The notes under the pieces were generated by a model that saw only the letters and a program-made list of their open reading frames with translations, searched no databases and was not told the DNA's origin. A stretch of 34,875 nt of DNA from Gammaproteobacteria bacterium (GTDB taxonomy: Bacteria; Pseudomonadota; Gammaproteobacteria; SZUA-229), in NCBI GenBank assembly GCA_015488885.1, contig WFMW01000015.1, forward strand, positions 1 through 34,875, in the 5' to 3' direction. Numbering within the stretch: the stretch's first letter is position 1; every line of letters begins with the position of its first letter. Positions 7,952 through 16,164 of the stretch are shown one piece after another. A program made the translations under genes and the position numbers.

Positions 7952-8209
7952 TTATTTTTGCCATTGATTATTTTCATCTTTATGACTGAATAAATCGCCT
8001 TTTTCGGTAGAAGGGTTTTGTACGGTTTTTTCATCAGGAAAAAGTGCTTTAAGATCCGCCATTGACAGGGTGCTGCCCTTTTCGTCATAACGCTGCCAGA
8101 TTTTTTCCCAGCGTTCATCATTAAAATAAAAACCCACCGGCAACAGGCATACAGTATGCTGATTAAGGTCGGTGATAACTTTAGGTTCGGTCAGTTTTCC
8201 ACGGGACAT
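7952..8209 (-). CDS. Small hypothetical protein, 85 residues
   Basis: It begins MSRGKLTEPKVITDLNQHTVCLLPVGFYFNDERWEKIW and ends in a polar, probably disordered tail (STEKGDLFSHKDENNQWQK). The N-terminal 60 residues look folded and the Trp-rich WEKIWQRYDEKG segment suggests a small domain. There is no signal peptide or membrane helix. I do not recognise it. No clear ribosome binding site precedes the ATG. It is divergent from the helical-repeat hypothetical gene at 8318. Coding-like amino-acid composition and the absence of any competing frame support it as a gene. Confidence 0.55.
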   Translation of the reverse strand: MSRGKLTEPKVITDLNQHTVCLLPVGFYFNDERWEKIWQRYDEKGSTLSMADLKALFPDEKTVQNPSTEKGDLFSHKDENNQWQK

Positions 8210-8317
8210 TGTATAATTCTACGAGGTTTATAGCTAAATTACCATGACCGGTACGGGTACATTATGTATGGCAGGTTCAGGTATAATAGTGACATTAATT
8301 TTTACCGGTGCAGAACA

Positions 8318-9016
8318 ATGACAGTAAAGCAGAACCCTGATGCAGAAATAGACATCATTGAACCCGATCAGTCGGTGGCAGAAATCCAGAAATATCTACA
8401 GGAAAAACAGGAAGCTTACGCTGCACTGGATGATAATGCCGACCCTCTGGTGCGGGCTCGTTTGCAACTTGATGTAGCTGAAGCACTGGTAGGGGTTGAT
8501 CGTGCAGATGAGGCATGGGAAAAGGCACGCAGTGCGATGCAGGTTTTTATTAATAATGAACAGTGGCAGGCGGCAGTGGAAAGTTGTGATGTGCTTTATC
8601 AAACGGCACAGCCTGCATCGTTAACAGCGCTGGCGCATGGTATCTGGCTGGCAGTTACTTATCCGGTAGAACCTCAGCTAAGTATTAATTTACTGGGTTA
8701 TCTGATCGATGAAACACCTGCTGCTGCGGACGGTGCGGCTATTGCAGCCATTACGGCGCATTATATTGCAGATATTCGTGCCGCGGAAGACCAGCATGAG
8801 AGCCTTATTTTTCTAACGCAACAAATGCTGGCAAATGTTGCCGAAGCGCATTCTTCCGTTAACGATCAGGCGGCCATGGATGCCTGGATGGAGCGGTTGC
8901 AACTGCGTGATCCGGCCATATTCCTGCCCCGGCTATCACTGGTGCTGGGGGCGATTGTGCCCGCTGATAAATGGTGGTTTGATCGTGATGTATTACGTGA
9001 AAAGCTGCCGGGCTAA
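8318..9016 (+). CDS. Alpha-helical (TPR-like) hypothetical protein
   Basis: This is a 232-residue acidic protein. After a polar lead (DIIEPDQSVAEIQKYLQ) it is a run of amphipathic Ala/Leu-rich helices such as RARLQLDVAEALVGV-RADEAWEKARSAM, which looks like a TPR or helical-repeat fold. I cannot assign a family. The frame is open from 8264, but the ATG at 8318 is preferred because the upstream extension (MYGRFRYNSDINFY) looks non-coding and contains a TATAAT (8282-8287). It is followed 20 bases later by thiO on the same strand, so they may form an operon. Confidence 0.65.
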   Translation: MTVKQNPDAEIDIIEPDQSVAEIQKYLQEKQEAYAALDDNADPLVRARLQLDVAEALVGVDRADEAWEKARSAMQVFINNEQWQAAVESCDVLYQTAQPASLTALAHGIWLAVTYPVEPQLSINLLGYLIDETPAAADGAAIAAITAHYIADIRAAEDQHESLIFLTQQMLANVAEAHSSVNDQAAMDAWMERLQLRDPAIFLPRLSLVLGAIVPADKWWFDRDVLREKLPG

Positions 9017-9036
9017 GCGGAACAGGAATTTACATT

Positions 9037-10125
9037 ATGCCTGATTGTATTGTCGTGGGTGGTGGCGTGATCGGTATGTTGACCGCACGTGCCTTATATA
9101 AAGCCGGTATGGATGTTATGCTGCTGGAGCGTGCGGCTTTGGGGGGTGAATCCTCATGGGCAGGTGGGGGCATTATTTCACCGTTGTATGCCTGGAATTA
9201 TGCCGATGCGGTAAATCGGCTTGCGGAACGCAGCAAGCAGCTTTACCCTTTGCTGGTGGCTGAATTACTTGATGAAACCGGCATTGATAGTGAATTACTG
9301 CATAGCGGTCTGTTTGTATTGAATAATACGCCTGTTGAGACTATCCTGACGTGGGGGCAGCATTGGGGTGTCGAGATACAGAAAATTGAGCAACGCAGTC
9401 AGGTAAGCCGTATTGAACCGGCCACTGCCAGCAATGTGACACATGGTCTATGGCTGCCGGCGATTATGCAGATACGTAACCCCAGGCTGGTAAAAGCGCT
9501 GAAAGGCAGTTTTGAACATCTGGGTATCGCCTGTAAAGAACATACACCAGTGGCCGAAATACTGACTGAAAATAATAAAATAACCGGTGTGCGCAGTGAG
9601 AATGAAAGCTTTTTTGCCGATAAGGTTGTGCTGGCCAGTGGCGCCTGGACCGCACAGTTCGGGACTGCCACCCGGGAAATTAGTGTACAGCCGGTAAAAG
9701 GCCAGATGATCATGTTTCATGGTGAACCGGGTTTATTGAAGACGATGGTACTGGCAGAAGGCCATTATGTTATTCCACGTAAAGACGGCCATATACTTGC
9801 TGGCAGCACACTGGAAAAAGCTGATTTTGATAAAACGGTTTCGGTGTCAGCGATGACTGAATTACATCAGGCAGCTGTGTCACTGGTACCCATGCTGGCA
9901 GATTTACCGGTTGAACGCCAGTGGGCGGGGCTGCGTCCGGGTACTGAACAGGGTATTCCCTATATCTGTCCGCATCCACAGATTGAAGGTTTGTTTATAC
10001 ATGCCGGGCATTATCGTAACGGTATTGTACTGGGTGCGGCTTCAGCTGAATTAATGGCAGCTGTTGTACTGGAACAAAATACCCGAATGGATGCCTCTGC
10101 CTATCAGATGAACGCGGAACATTGA
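9037..10125 (+). CDS. thiO: Glycine oxidase ThiO (FAD-dependent)
   Basis: This 362-residue protein of the DAO family carries the N-terminal dinucleotide-binding VVGGGVIGMLTARAL (about residues 6-20) and the following LLERAALGGESSWAGGGIISPLYAW. That is the ThiO form of the FAD-pyrophosphate motif. C-terminal VERQWAGLRPGTEQGIPYI and GLFIHAGHYRNGIVLG are also typical. ThiO oxidises glycine to iminoacetate (dehydroglycine), the C2-N3 donor for the thiazole ring of thiamin. There is no thiS or thiG in this window, but thiD-thiE are 13 kb away. An AGGAA sequence precedes the ATG. Confidence 0.9.
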   Translation: MPDCIVVGGGVIGMLTARALYKAGMDVMLLERAALGGESSWAGGGIISPLYAWNYADAVNRLAERSKQLYPLLVAELLDETGIDSELLHSGLFVLNNTPVETILTWGQHWGVEIQKIEQRSQVSRIEPATASNVTHGLWLPAIMQIRNPRLVKALKGSFEHLGIACKEHTPVAEILTENNKITGVRSENESFFADKVVLASGAWTAQFGTATREISVQPVKGQMIMFHGEPGLLKTMVLAEGHYVIPRKDGHILAGSTLEKADFDKTVSVSAMTELHQAAVSLVPMLADLPVERQWAGLRPGTEQGIPYICPHPQIEGLFIHAGHYRNGIVLGAASAELMAAVVLEQNTRMDASAYQMNAEH

Positions 10126-10225
10126 TGTTGGCAGGCGGTATTATCTACAGGTAATACATCTATAGACAGTAAATTACCACTCTATGATCATTTTCCGCTA
10201 AAATATCCAGAGGTTGTTTAGCACC

Positions 10226-10302
10226 GCCGGAATAGCTCCAATTGGTAGAGCAAGTCACTCGTAATGACGAGGTTGGGAGTTCGATTCTCCCTTCCGGCAC
10301 CA
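10226..10302 (+). tRNA. thrW-like: tRNA-Thr (anticodon CGU)
   Basis: This is a full cloverleaf. Acceptor GCCGGAA pairs with TTCCGGC. The D stem is GCTC/GAGC with GGTA in the loop. The anticodon arm AGTCA-CTCGTAA-TGACG has one mismatched closing pair, and the loop gives anticodon CGT (reads ACG, Thr). The T arm is GGGAG-TTCGATT-CTCCC, followed by discriminator A and an encoded CCA. It closely resembles E. coli tRNA-Thr(CGU). It lies 20 bases before the REC-EAL gene on the same strand, so it may be part of that transcript. Confidence 0.95.
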
Positions 10303-10322
10303 CTTTTAATGGAGTATGATAA

Positions 10323-11516
10323 ATGCAGGATAAACCCCACTTGTTAATTGTTGATGATGAACCCGATATCGGAGAATTCATTCGTAATATTGCGGTTCTC
10401 GCCGGGTTTGATGCCGAATTTATTGATGAAGCTTCACAGTTTGAAGCCTGTTATCATCCCGATACGCGCGTTGTGGTGCTCGATTTATTTATGCCCGAAC
10501 GTGATGGTATCGAGTTGCTGCGCGTGATGGCGGAACTGAATGCAAAAACCGCCATTATTTTAATTAGCGGCTATGATAAAAGTGTTCTTAATTCCGCCAG
10601 GAAACTGGCTAAAGAACAGGGCCTGTTTGTTGCTGGTACGCTGGCCAAGCCTTTTCGATATGATGAGATAGAACTTTTATTGAATAATCTGGCTTTATTA
10701 CCGCTTGAGAATCAGAGTCAGACCGGGCAGACAAGATCAGGTGCTATTAGCGAACAGGCATTGAAAAATGCGCTTGAAACGGATCAGCTGGTTGTACATT
10801 TTCAACCACAGGTAGAATTTGGCAATGGTAAATTAGCTGGTGTTGAAGCCCTGGTACGCTGGCAACATCCCGACCATGGTTTACTCATGCCCGGCCGATT
10901 TATTCCACTGGCAGAGCAGAGTGGCCTGATTGATCGGCTTACCGATGTAGTGATAGAAAAGTCTTTACAGCAGCTTGGTGAATGGCTGCAGCAGGGCTTG
11001 CGGATTAATGTAGCCATTAATATGCCCCCGGTCAGTCTTAAAAACCTGCATTTTCCCGAATATATCAGTGAAAGAATTAACGCCTGTGGTCTGGCCGCGG
11101 AGCAGGTGACATTAGAAGTGACTGAGACCACATTAATGCAGGAACTAGCCCGGTCGCTGGATATTCTTACTCGCATCCGTATGAAAGGGATGTCATTATC
11201 TATTGATGATTTTGGTACCGGCTATTCTTCTCTGGTACAGCTTTACCGTATTCCGTTTACCGAATTAAAAATTGACCTGTCATTTGTGAAACACGCCGTT
11301 TCCGACCCGGAAGCACTGGCAATTGTGAAAATGACCACCATGTTAGGTCATGAACTTGGTATGAGCATTGTGGCAGAGGGTGTTGAAGACCAGTCTACCT
11401 GGCATTTATTAAAGCAACTGGGGTGTGATATAGCGCAGGGGTATTACATTGCCAAACCCATGCCCGGTGAGAAAATTCTGGCCTGGGCGAAAACCATCCA
11501 TGCCCATATCAGTTGA
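10323..11516 (+). CDS. Response regulator with c-di-GMP phosphodiesterase (EAL) output
   Basis: This 397-residue protein has an N-terminal receiver domain (about 1-125) with the acidic pocket DDEPD, phospho-acceptor Asp in VLDLFMPERDG, Ser in ILISGYD and Lys in LAKPF. The EAL domain (about 145-395) has all the usual catalytic positions: EALVRW, the Asn of INMPPVS, EVTET, DDFGTGYSSL, the Lys of ELKID, AEGVED and QGYYI. It should therefore be an active hydrolase of cyclic di-GMP to pGpG, controlled by phosphorylation. No partner histidine kinase is adjacent. GGAG precedes the ATG. The gene begins 20 bases after the tRNA and ends four bases before the convergent DUF4124 gene. Confidence 0.92.
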   Translation: MQDKPHLLIVDDEPDIGEFIRNIAVLAGFDAEFIDEASQFEACYHPDTRVVVLDLFMPERDGIELLRVMAELNAKTAIILISGYDKSVLNSARKLAKEQGLFVAGTLAKPFRYDEIELLLNNLALLPLENQSQTGQTRSGAISEQALKNALETDQLVVHFQPQVEFGNGKLAGVEALVRWQHPDHGLLMPGRFIPLAEQSGLIDRLTDVVIEKSLQQLGEWLQQGLRINVAINMPPVSLKNLHFPEYISERINACGLAAEQVTLEVTETTLMQELARSLDILTRIRMKGMSLSIDDFGTGYSSLVQLYRIPFTELKIDLSFVKHAVSDPEALAIVKMTTMLGHELGMSIVAEGVEDQSTWHLLKQLGCDIAQGYYIAKPMPGEKILAWAKTIHAHIS

Positions 11517-11519
11517 GAA

Positions 11520-12170
11520 TTACAGGCCTTTCTCCTTAAGCAATGCTTTACGCAGGCTGTTTTGTTGTACCTTAAGTGCTCTGAAACGTTTTAGATAATC
11601 ACTAAATTGCTGTTCAATCTGTTGGCGTCGTTTTTTGTCTTCAGCTGCAACCGTGGTATGAAGTTGAACCGTCTGTTTTTCATTGGCTAGTCGTCGAAAG
11701 TAGTCCTTAGGTACAACACGTCCTGATTTTTTAATGTTTTTGATTTGTTGATTTAAGGCTTTTATTTTTGTCGAAGAGTCTTTAATAATTGATTCAGCAA
11801 GTCTGATCTGTGAGTTAATGGCATCCATTCTTGCATCTCTTGCCAGAATCAGATCACGTTCCGTGGTGTAGGTGTCCAGCAGTACGCGGTCACGCAACTG
11901 TTTTTTTCTTTCGATAAGTCTGGCTTTTTCCTGTTCGGCCTGACGGCGTATTCTTTGCTGTTTTTGTGCTGGTGTTTCTGCGGCAGGGAATTGCTTGATT
12001 ATACCGCCTTGCTGATTGAGTTCCTCATGTTTGTTTTTGATATATTCAACCGGAATATTATCACTAAAATGAACCTGCCCCTTTTTATCGACCCACTTAT
12101 ACACTCTGGCCTGTATAGAAGATGTATAACAGGTCAGCAGAAAAATAAAAAATATCATTCTGACAGGCAT
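11520..12170 (-). CDS. DUF4124 domain protein, exported, with coiled coil
   Basis: This is a 216-residue precursor. The signal peptide IFFIFLLTCYTSSIQA is followed by RVYKWVDKKGQVHFSDNIP, the hallmark of the DUF4124 domain (Y-KWVD-xG-xxxYSDxxP). The remainder is a highly charged coiled coil (AEQEKARLIERKKQLRDRV and similar) that probably stays in the periplasm. The role of DUF4124 proteins is unknown. An alternative start is the ATG at residue 5. It is transcribed alone; a 233-base AT-rich gap separates it from the TauE gene, in which I see only a weak TGCC-TGTA-GGCA hairpin. Confidence 0.82.
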   Translation of the reverse strand: MPVRMIFFIFLLTCYTSSIQARVYKWVDKKGQVHFSDNIPVEYIKNKHEELNQQGGIIKQFPAAETPAQKQQRIRRQAEQEKARLIERKKQLRDRVLLDTYTTERDLILARDARMDAINSQIRLAESIIKDSSTKIKALNQQIKNIKKSGRVVPKDYFRRLANEKQTVQLHTTVAAEDKKRRQQIEQQFSDYLKRFRALKVQQNSLRKALLKEKGL

Positions 12171-12403
12171 GATTAACCCGAATATTTCATGGAAACGCTA
12201 TAATTTTTGCTTAACATCATAAATTTAATAGTAAATATTGGTGTCAGAAAAATACACGATGATTAATGTTACTTAAAAAATACATTTTATGATAATAGCT
12301 TGCCTGTAGGCATTTTACACGCTGAATTATAATTTTTAGATCAGAATATACCTGTTAGAAGATTATTAGTACAAAGACAGTGTTTATCAATTAAAATCGA
12401 ATA

Positions 12404-13153
12404 ATGGCTGAACAGCTTATTATTTTTATTATTTCTCTGCTGGCAAATACCTTTTCAGCGCTTTCGGGTGGTGGTGCCGGTCTGATTCAGTTACCGGTGC
12501 TTATTTTTCTTGGCCTGCCATTTTCGATTGCGCTGGCGACGCATAAAGTGGCTACCATCGCATTGGGTATAGGGGCAACCGCCAGGCACCTTAAGGGAAA
12601 TCATCTGGAACGCAAGTTTGCCTGGTTGATGATTATCAGTGGTGTGCCCGGTGTGGTGATTGGTGCCAGTTTTATTCTTCAGATACCCGATAATATCGCT
12701 AAATTTTCACTGGGGATATTAACCATTGCACTGGGTGGTTATTCATTTTTTTCACCCGGGCTGGGGCAGCATTATCAGCCCAGGCACCGAAATGCTTCAG
12801 GCTTTGTTATCGGTGGCCTGGTTCTGTTTGGTATTGGCGTTCTCAATGGCTCGCTTACCTCGGGTACCGGCCTGTTTGTTACGCTGTGGTTAATCCGCTG
12901 GTTTGGTCATGATTATAAACTTGCAGTAGCTTACACACTGGTGTTTGTTGGACTTTTCTGGAATGGAACCGGTGCATTGACGCTGGGTTTGTTAAGTAAT
13001 ATTTACTGGTTGTGGATACCTGCTTTATTGCTGGGTTCGGTTATGGGTGGTTATATTGGTGCGCATCTTTCCATTGTAAAAGGCAATCGAGTCATTAAAC
13101 GCAGTTTTGAGATTGTTACTTTACTCATTGGGCTTAAGTTGATAGTCGGTTAA
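12404..13153 (+). CDS. TauE/SafE-family membrane anion exporter
   Basis: This 249-residue, very hydrophobic protein has about seven or eight membrane helices. It starts with LIIFIISLLANTFSALSGGGAGLIQLP, the Ser/Gly-rich TauE/SafE signature, which is mirrored in the second half by VLNGSLTSGTGLFVTLWLIRWFG. The family moves sulfite, sulfoacetate and related organosulfur anions across the inner membrane. Sulfite export would fit a sulfur oxidiser, but the substrate cannot be assigned from sequence. The ATG has no clear ribosome binding site. It converges on the PfkB kinase gene across a region with two hairpins. Confidence 0.85.
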   Translation: MAEQLIIFIISLLANTFSALSGGGAGLIQLPVLIFLGLPFSIALATHKVATIALGIGATARHLKGNHLERKFAWLMIISGVPGVVIGASFILQIPDNIAKFSLGILTIALGGYSFFSPGLGQHYQPRHRNASGFVIGGLVLFGIGVLNGSLTSGTGLFVTLWLIRWFGHDYKLAVAYTLVFVGLFWNGTGALTLGLLSNIYWLWIPALLLGSVMGGYIGAHLSIVKGNRVIKRSFEIVTLLIGLKLIVG

Positions 13154-13156
13154 AAC

Positions 13157-13194
13157 GATGCTTTTGTAGTGTTAGCTGCTACACATGTGGCATC
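13157..13194. terminator. Hairpin between convergent tauE-like and kinase genes (first)
   Basis: An outer GATGC/GCATC (13157-13161, 13190-13194) encloses TGTAG/CTACA. It lies a few bases after the tauE-like stop. No long T run follows, so this is only a terminator-like structure. Confidence 0.4.
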
Positions 13195-13216
13195 ATTTCC
13201 GATAACAACATTATCA

Positions 13217-13241
13217 ACCTATGCGCTTCCAGTGCATAGGT
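13217..13241. terminator. Hairpin between convergent tauE-like and kinase genes (second)
   Basis: ACCTATGC (13217-13224) and GCATAGGT (13234-13241) form a perfect 8-bp stem with a 9-base loop. It could end transcription from either side; a T-rich stretch is weak. Confidence 0.4.
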
Positions 13242-13269
13242 GTTGAGTTTCATGCTATGCAGCGTTTTC

Positions 13270-14265
13270 TTAGCAACTCAGTGATCCATTAATAAGTAAT
13301 TGATAATCTTCAGTTTTAAGCCGTGGGCCAAACTGGCTGACAATTTTAGATGAGGCCTGGCTGGCAAGATCGCCAGCTCTGGCAAAATCATAACCATGCG
13401 TAATGCCATACATAAAAGCGCCTGCAAACATATCACCTGCACCATTGGTATCAATAGCGTTGACTGAATAGGGGGCTATTTCCAGCAGATTATTGCCATC
13501 AAAAACGACAGCTCCTGCTTTTCCCAGAGTGATGGCAAACTGACGGGCGAAGGTTTTAATACTGTTAATGGCATCGTCAATGGACGTTTTTTGTGTGTAG
13601 CTTAAGGCTTCAGCTTCATTGCAGAATAGCAGGTCGATACCATCGCCGATGGTTTGCGTAAAATCATCACGGAAGTGTTCAACAACAAATGGGTCGGAAA
13701 AGGTCAGTGCTGTTTTAATGCCATTATTTTCAGCTATTTTACGGGCTTCAATATTTGCCTGTTTAGCACTGGGAGACGTAGTGAGATAACCCTCCATATA
13801 ACAGTAGTGGGCATTTTTTATGGCATCTGCATCCAGTTCGGCTGGCGACAGTTCAGAGGAAACGCCAAGGAAAGTGTGCATGGTGCGTTCTGCATCCGGG
13901 GATACCATGACCAGGCATTTACCCGTAATGCCGTTTTTATGTGTATTGTCCCGGTTGCAGTCAACCCCGGCGGCACTCAGGTCATGCAGGTAGAAATGGC
14001 CGAGTTCATCATCGGCAACTTTACAGCTATAACAGGCTTTTCCGCCCATAGCGCTAATGGCGATTAATGTATTGGCCGCTGAGCCGCCACTGGCTTTATT
14101 TCCTCCAAAGGCATCAAGCTGACACATTAAGTCGTGTTGTTGTTTTTCATCAACCAGCGTCATCACGCCCTTATCAATATTATTCTGCTGTAAAAACGCA
14201 TCATGAACTTCAAATTCCATATCCACCAGGGCGTTACCAAGTCCATATACATCATATTTTTTCAT
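13270..14265 (-). CDS. PfkB-family carbohydrate/adenosine kinase
   Basis: This 331-residue protein shows the ribokinase fold. The first PfkB signature is at GGNKASGGSAANTLIAISAMGG and the second near the C-terminus is IDTNGAGDMFAGAFMYG, where the Asp of the NGAGD anion hole is the catalytic base. The start MKKYDVYGLGNALVDMEFEV resembles proteins annotated as adenosine kinases in gammaproteobacteria. It likely phosphorylates a nucleoside or sugar with ATP in the cytoplasm; the substrate is not certain. An AACAGG sequence precedes the ATG. It is divergent from the rssA-like gene. Confidence 0.85.
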   Translation of the reverse strand: MKKYDVYGLGNALVDMEFEVHDAFLQQNNIDKGVMTLVDEKQQHDLMCQLDAFGGNKASGGSAANTLIAISAMGGKACYSCKVADDELGHFYLHDLSAAGVDCNRDNTHKNGITGKCLVMVSPDAERTMHTFLGVSSELSPAELDADAIKNAHYCYMEGYLTTSPSAKQANIEARKIAENNGIKTALTFSDPFVVEHFRDDFTQTIGDGIDLLFCNEAEALSYTQKTSIDDAINSIKTFARQFAITLGKAGAVVFDGNNLLEIAPYSVNAIDTNGAGDMFAGAFMYGITHGYDFARAGDLASQASSKIVSQFGPRLKTEDYQLLINGSLSC

Positions 14266-14398
14266 TGTCTGGCCTGTTGTTGTCTTAAAGTAATGATATT
14301 AACGGGTAATACTGATTCTGTCAGGTAAACCTAAATATTTTGCTGATAAAGTGTAGAATATCTTCAAATGATGGGTAAAAAGTATTGGTGATATTGAT

Positions 14399-15295
14399 AT
14401 GAAAGTTGGTTTGGCACTGGGGAGTGGTGCATCTCGTGGTTGGGCTCATATAGGCATTTTGAATGCATTGTCCAGATATGGGGTTGAGCCTGATATCGTT
14501 TGTGGTGCGTCTATCGGTGCTCTAGTTGGTGCTGCTTATGTGTCGGGCAATCTTGAAAAGCTGGAAAGTTGGGTGCGTTCACTGACAAAATTTGAAACGG
14601 TCAGATTTTATGAAATTCATCCCTCTTTAAATGGTTTTGTTAATACTCGACGGTTACATCGTTTTTTAAACAGATATGTGGTCAATACGGATTTAAAAAT
14701 AGAAGATTTTACACAGCAGTATGCGGCGGTTGCCACTGATCTGGAAGCTGGCAGAGAAGTGTGGTTAACCAGAGGGTCGATATTTAATGCTGCATGGTCA
14801 TCTATGGCGTTACCTGGTATGTTTCCAGCAGTACGAAATAACGATCACTGGCTTATAGATGGCGGTCTTGTCAACCCGGTTCCGGTTTCAATCTGTCGTG
14901 CGCTGGGTGCAGAAGTTGTTATAGCGGTAAATCTGAATGATGATCTCATGAGAAAAAATAAACATAAATCAAAACATGTAACTCGGCAGAAAACGGGTGT
15001 TATACATAAAATTACCGATATAGTGGGCGAGTATGTGCCATCAATATTCACTGAGAAAAGCGGTGAGCAGCCGCCAGGTTTATTTGAGACAATCGCTGAT
15101 GCTATTAATATTACTCAAAACAGAGTTACCCGAAGTCGCATGGCGGGTGACCCACCAGATATTGTACTTTCACCCAAAATTTCTCGGATTCGGCCATTGG
15201 AGTTTTATCGGGCAAAAGAAGCGATAGAAGAGGGAAATAAATGTGTACAACAGAGGCTGGCGGATATACGGTATGTGTTAGGGTTATCCGAATAA
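14399..15295 (+). CDS. rssA: RssA-type patatin-like phospholipase
   Basis: This 298-residue protein has the patatin catalytic dyad. The oxyanion loop GSGASRGWAHIGIL (residues 8-21) comes first, then the nucleophile elbow GASIG with Ser38, and the Asp of DGG at residue 154 in LIDGGLVNPVPV. E. coli RssA is about 300 residues. The protein is a predicted cytoplasmic or inner-membrane-associated serine hydrolase of lipid esters. No rssB-like gene accompanies it here. The C-terminal 100 residues (KHKSKHVTRQKTGV onward) contain a basic segment. It is followed 143 bases later by the YfaZ gene on the same strand. Confidence 0.88.
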   Translation: MKVGLALGSGASRGWAHIGILNALSRYGVEPDIVCGASIGALVGAAYVSGNLEKLESWVRSLTKFETVRFYEIHPSLNGFVNTRRLHRFLNRYVVNTDLKIEDFTQQYAAVATDLEAGREVWLTRGSIFNAAWSSMALPGMFPAVRNNDHWLIDGGLVNPVPVSICRALGAEVVIAVNLNDDLMRKNKHKSKHVTRQKTGVIHKITDIVGEYVPSIFTEKSGEQPPGLFETIADAINITQNRVTRSRMAGDPPDIVLSPKISRIRPLEFYRAKEAIEEGNKCVQQRLADIRYVLGLSE

Positions 15296-15438
15296 ATTCG
15301 GGTGAACGGATAAGCAGGAAAAGTGTCTGTTTTTACAGATCATCGATCGGTTGTTCATGTTCTCTGGAAGCGCATGTTAAAATGGTTTCCAGTATTTTAT
15401 ATTTTCATTATCTCAATATTCACAGAGGGTTGGTATAA

Positions 15439-16029
15439 ATGCTTAATAAAGCAAAAGTTTTTAAAATAATGGTACCGGTATTGTTCGCATGTGGTGTAAG
15501 TAATGCTAATGCGGGTGCCATTGATTTTCGGCTGAGTAGTAATAGTGCAGAACTTAGTTATCTGACACAGAACGCCAGTTTTGGTTATGGCGGTGCTGAT
15601 ATTGGTTTTGGCGCACTGATTAATGATAATAATGATGTGATTGCTCACGGCTCAGTGCTGGTCAGCGGTTCCAATGCTGGTGATGTTAAAGCACTGCATT
15701 TTGGCGTAGGTATAAAGGCTTATGGCGGAACCATTGATAAACCCGGTAGTAATATCAATGGTGGTGCTGTGGCCATTGGGGCACGGGTACGTTATGTCTT
15801 CCCCGGTAAAGTCCCGCTGGCAATACTGGGCGAAGGTTTTTATGCGCCACCTATTACCAGTTTTGCGGAATTTGACGGCGTACGTGAATATCGGGCAGCG
15901 CTGGAATATGAAGTCACCCCAAGTGCACGAGCCTATGTCGGTTACCGGTATTTACGCATCGACCCGAATCGTGGTGATGATCATAATCTGGACAGTAATG
16001 CGAATATTGGCATCCGATTCGAGTTTTAA
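15439..16029 (+). CDS. YfaZ-family outer membrane protein
   Basis: This is a 196-residue precursor with a signal peptide MLNKAKVFKIMVPVLFACGVSNANA cleaved near residue 25. The mature part is a succession of amphipathic beta strands rich in Gly and Tyr, such as SFGYGGADIGFGALI, AYVGYRYLRID and a final NIGIRFEF strand ending in Phe. That is a small beta-barrel with a BAM-type C-terminal signal. It matches the pattern of YfaZ proteins, whose function is unknown. An AGAGGG ribosome binding site supports the ATG. It converges on cbbO. Confidence 0.75.
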   Translation: MLNKAKVFKIMVPVLFACGVSNANAGAIDFRLSSNSAELSYLTQNASFGYGGADIGFGALINDNNDVIAHGSVLVSGSNAGDVKALHFGVGIKAYGGTIDKPGSNINGGAVAIGARVRYVFPGKVPLAILGEGFYAPPITSFAEFDGVREYRAALEYEVTPSARAYVGYRYLRIDPNRGDDHNLDSNANIGIRFEF

Positions 16030-16074
16030 TCAGCATAGCGAGATTTCTCTGGCGGAAGATATCGGTCTGTCGGC

Positions 16075-16092
16075 CTGGTCACCGTTGACCAG
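16075..16092. terminator. Hairpin between convergent yfaZ-like gene and cbbO
   Basis: CTGGTCA (16075-16081), a CCGT loop and TGACCAG (16086-16092) form a perfect 7-bp stem with a tetraloop. It stands in the 135-base gap between two converging genes. There is no T tract, so termination is a guess. Confidence 0.4.
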
Positions 16093-16164
16093 AAGCATGA
16101 CCAGCGATAAATACCTCGATGGAGCCAGACCCACAGGTGCACATCTTAGTATGTATTCTGTTTC

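Noticed and set aside
10226-10302. tRNA-Thr as the attachment site of an integrated element
   Set aside because: No duplicated 3' end of the tRNA and no integrase gene lie near it.
10160-10381. Leftward open frame with an EGRIELPTSSL-like peptide
   Set aside because: It is the antisense of the tRNA-Thr gene and its flanks, a common false ORF.
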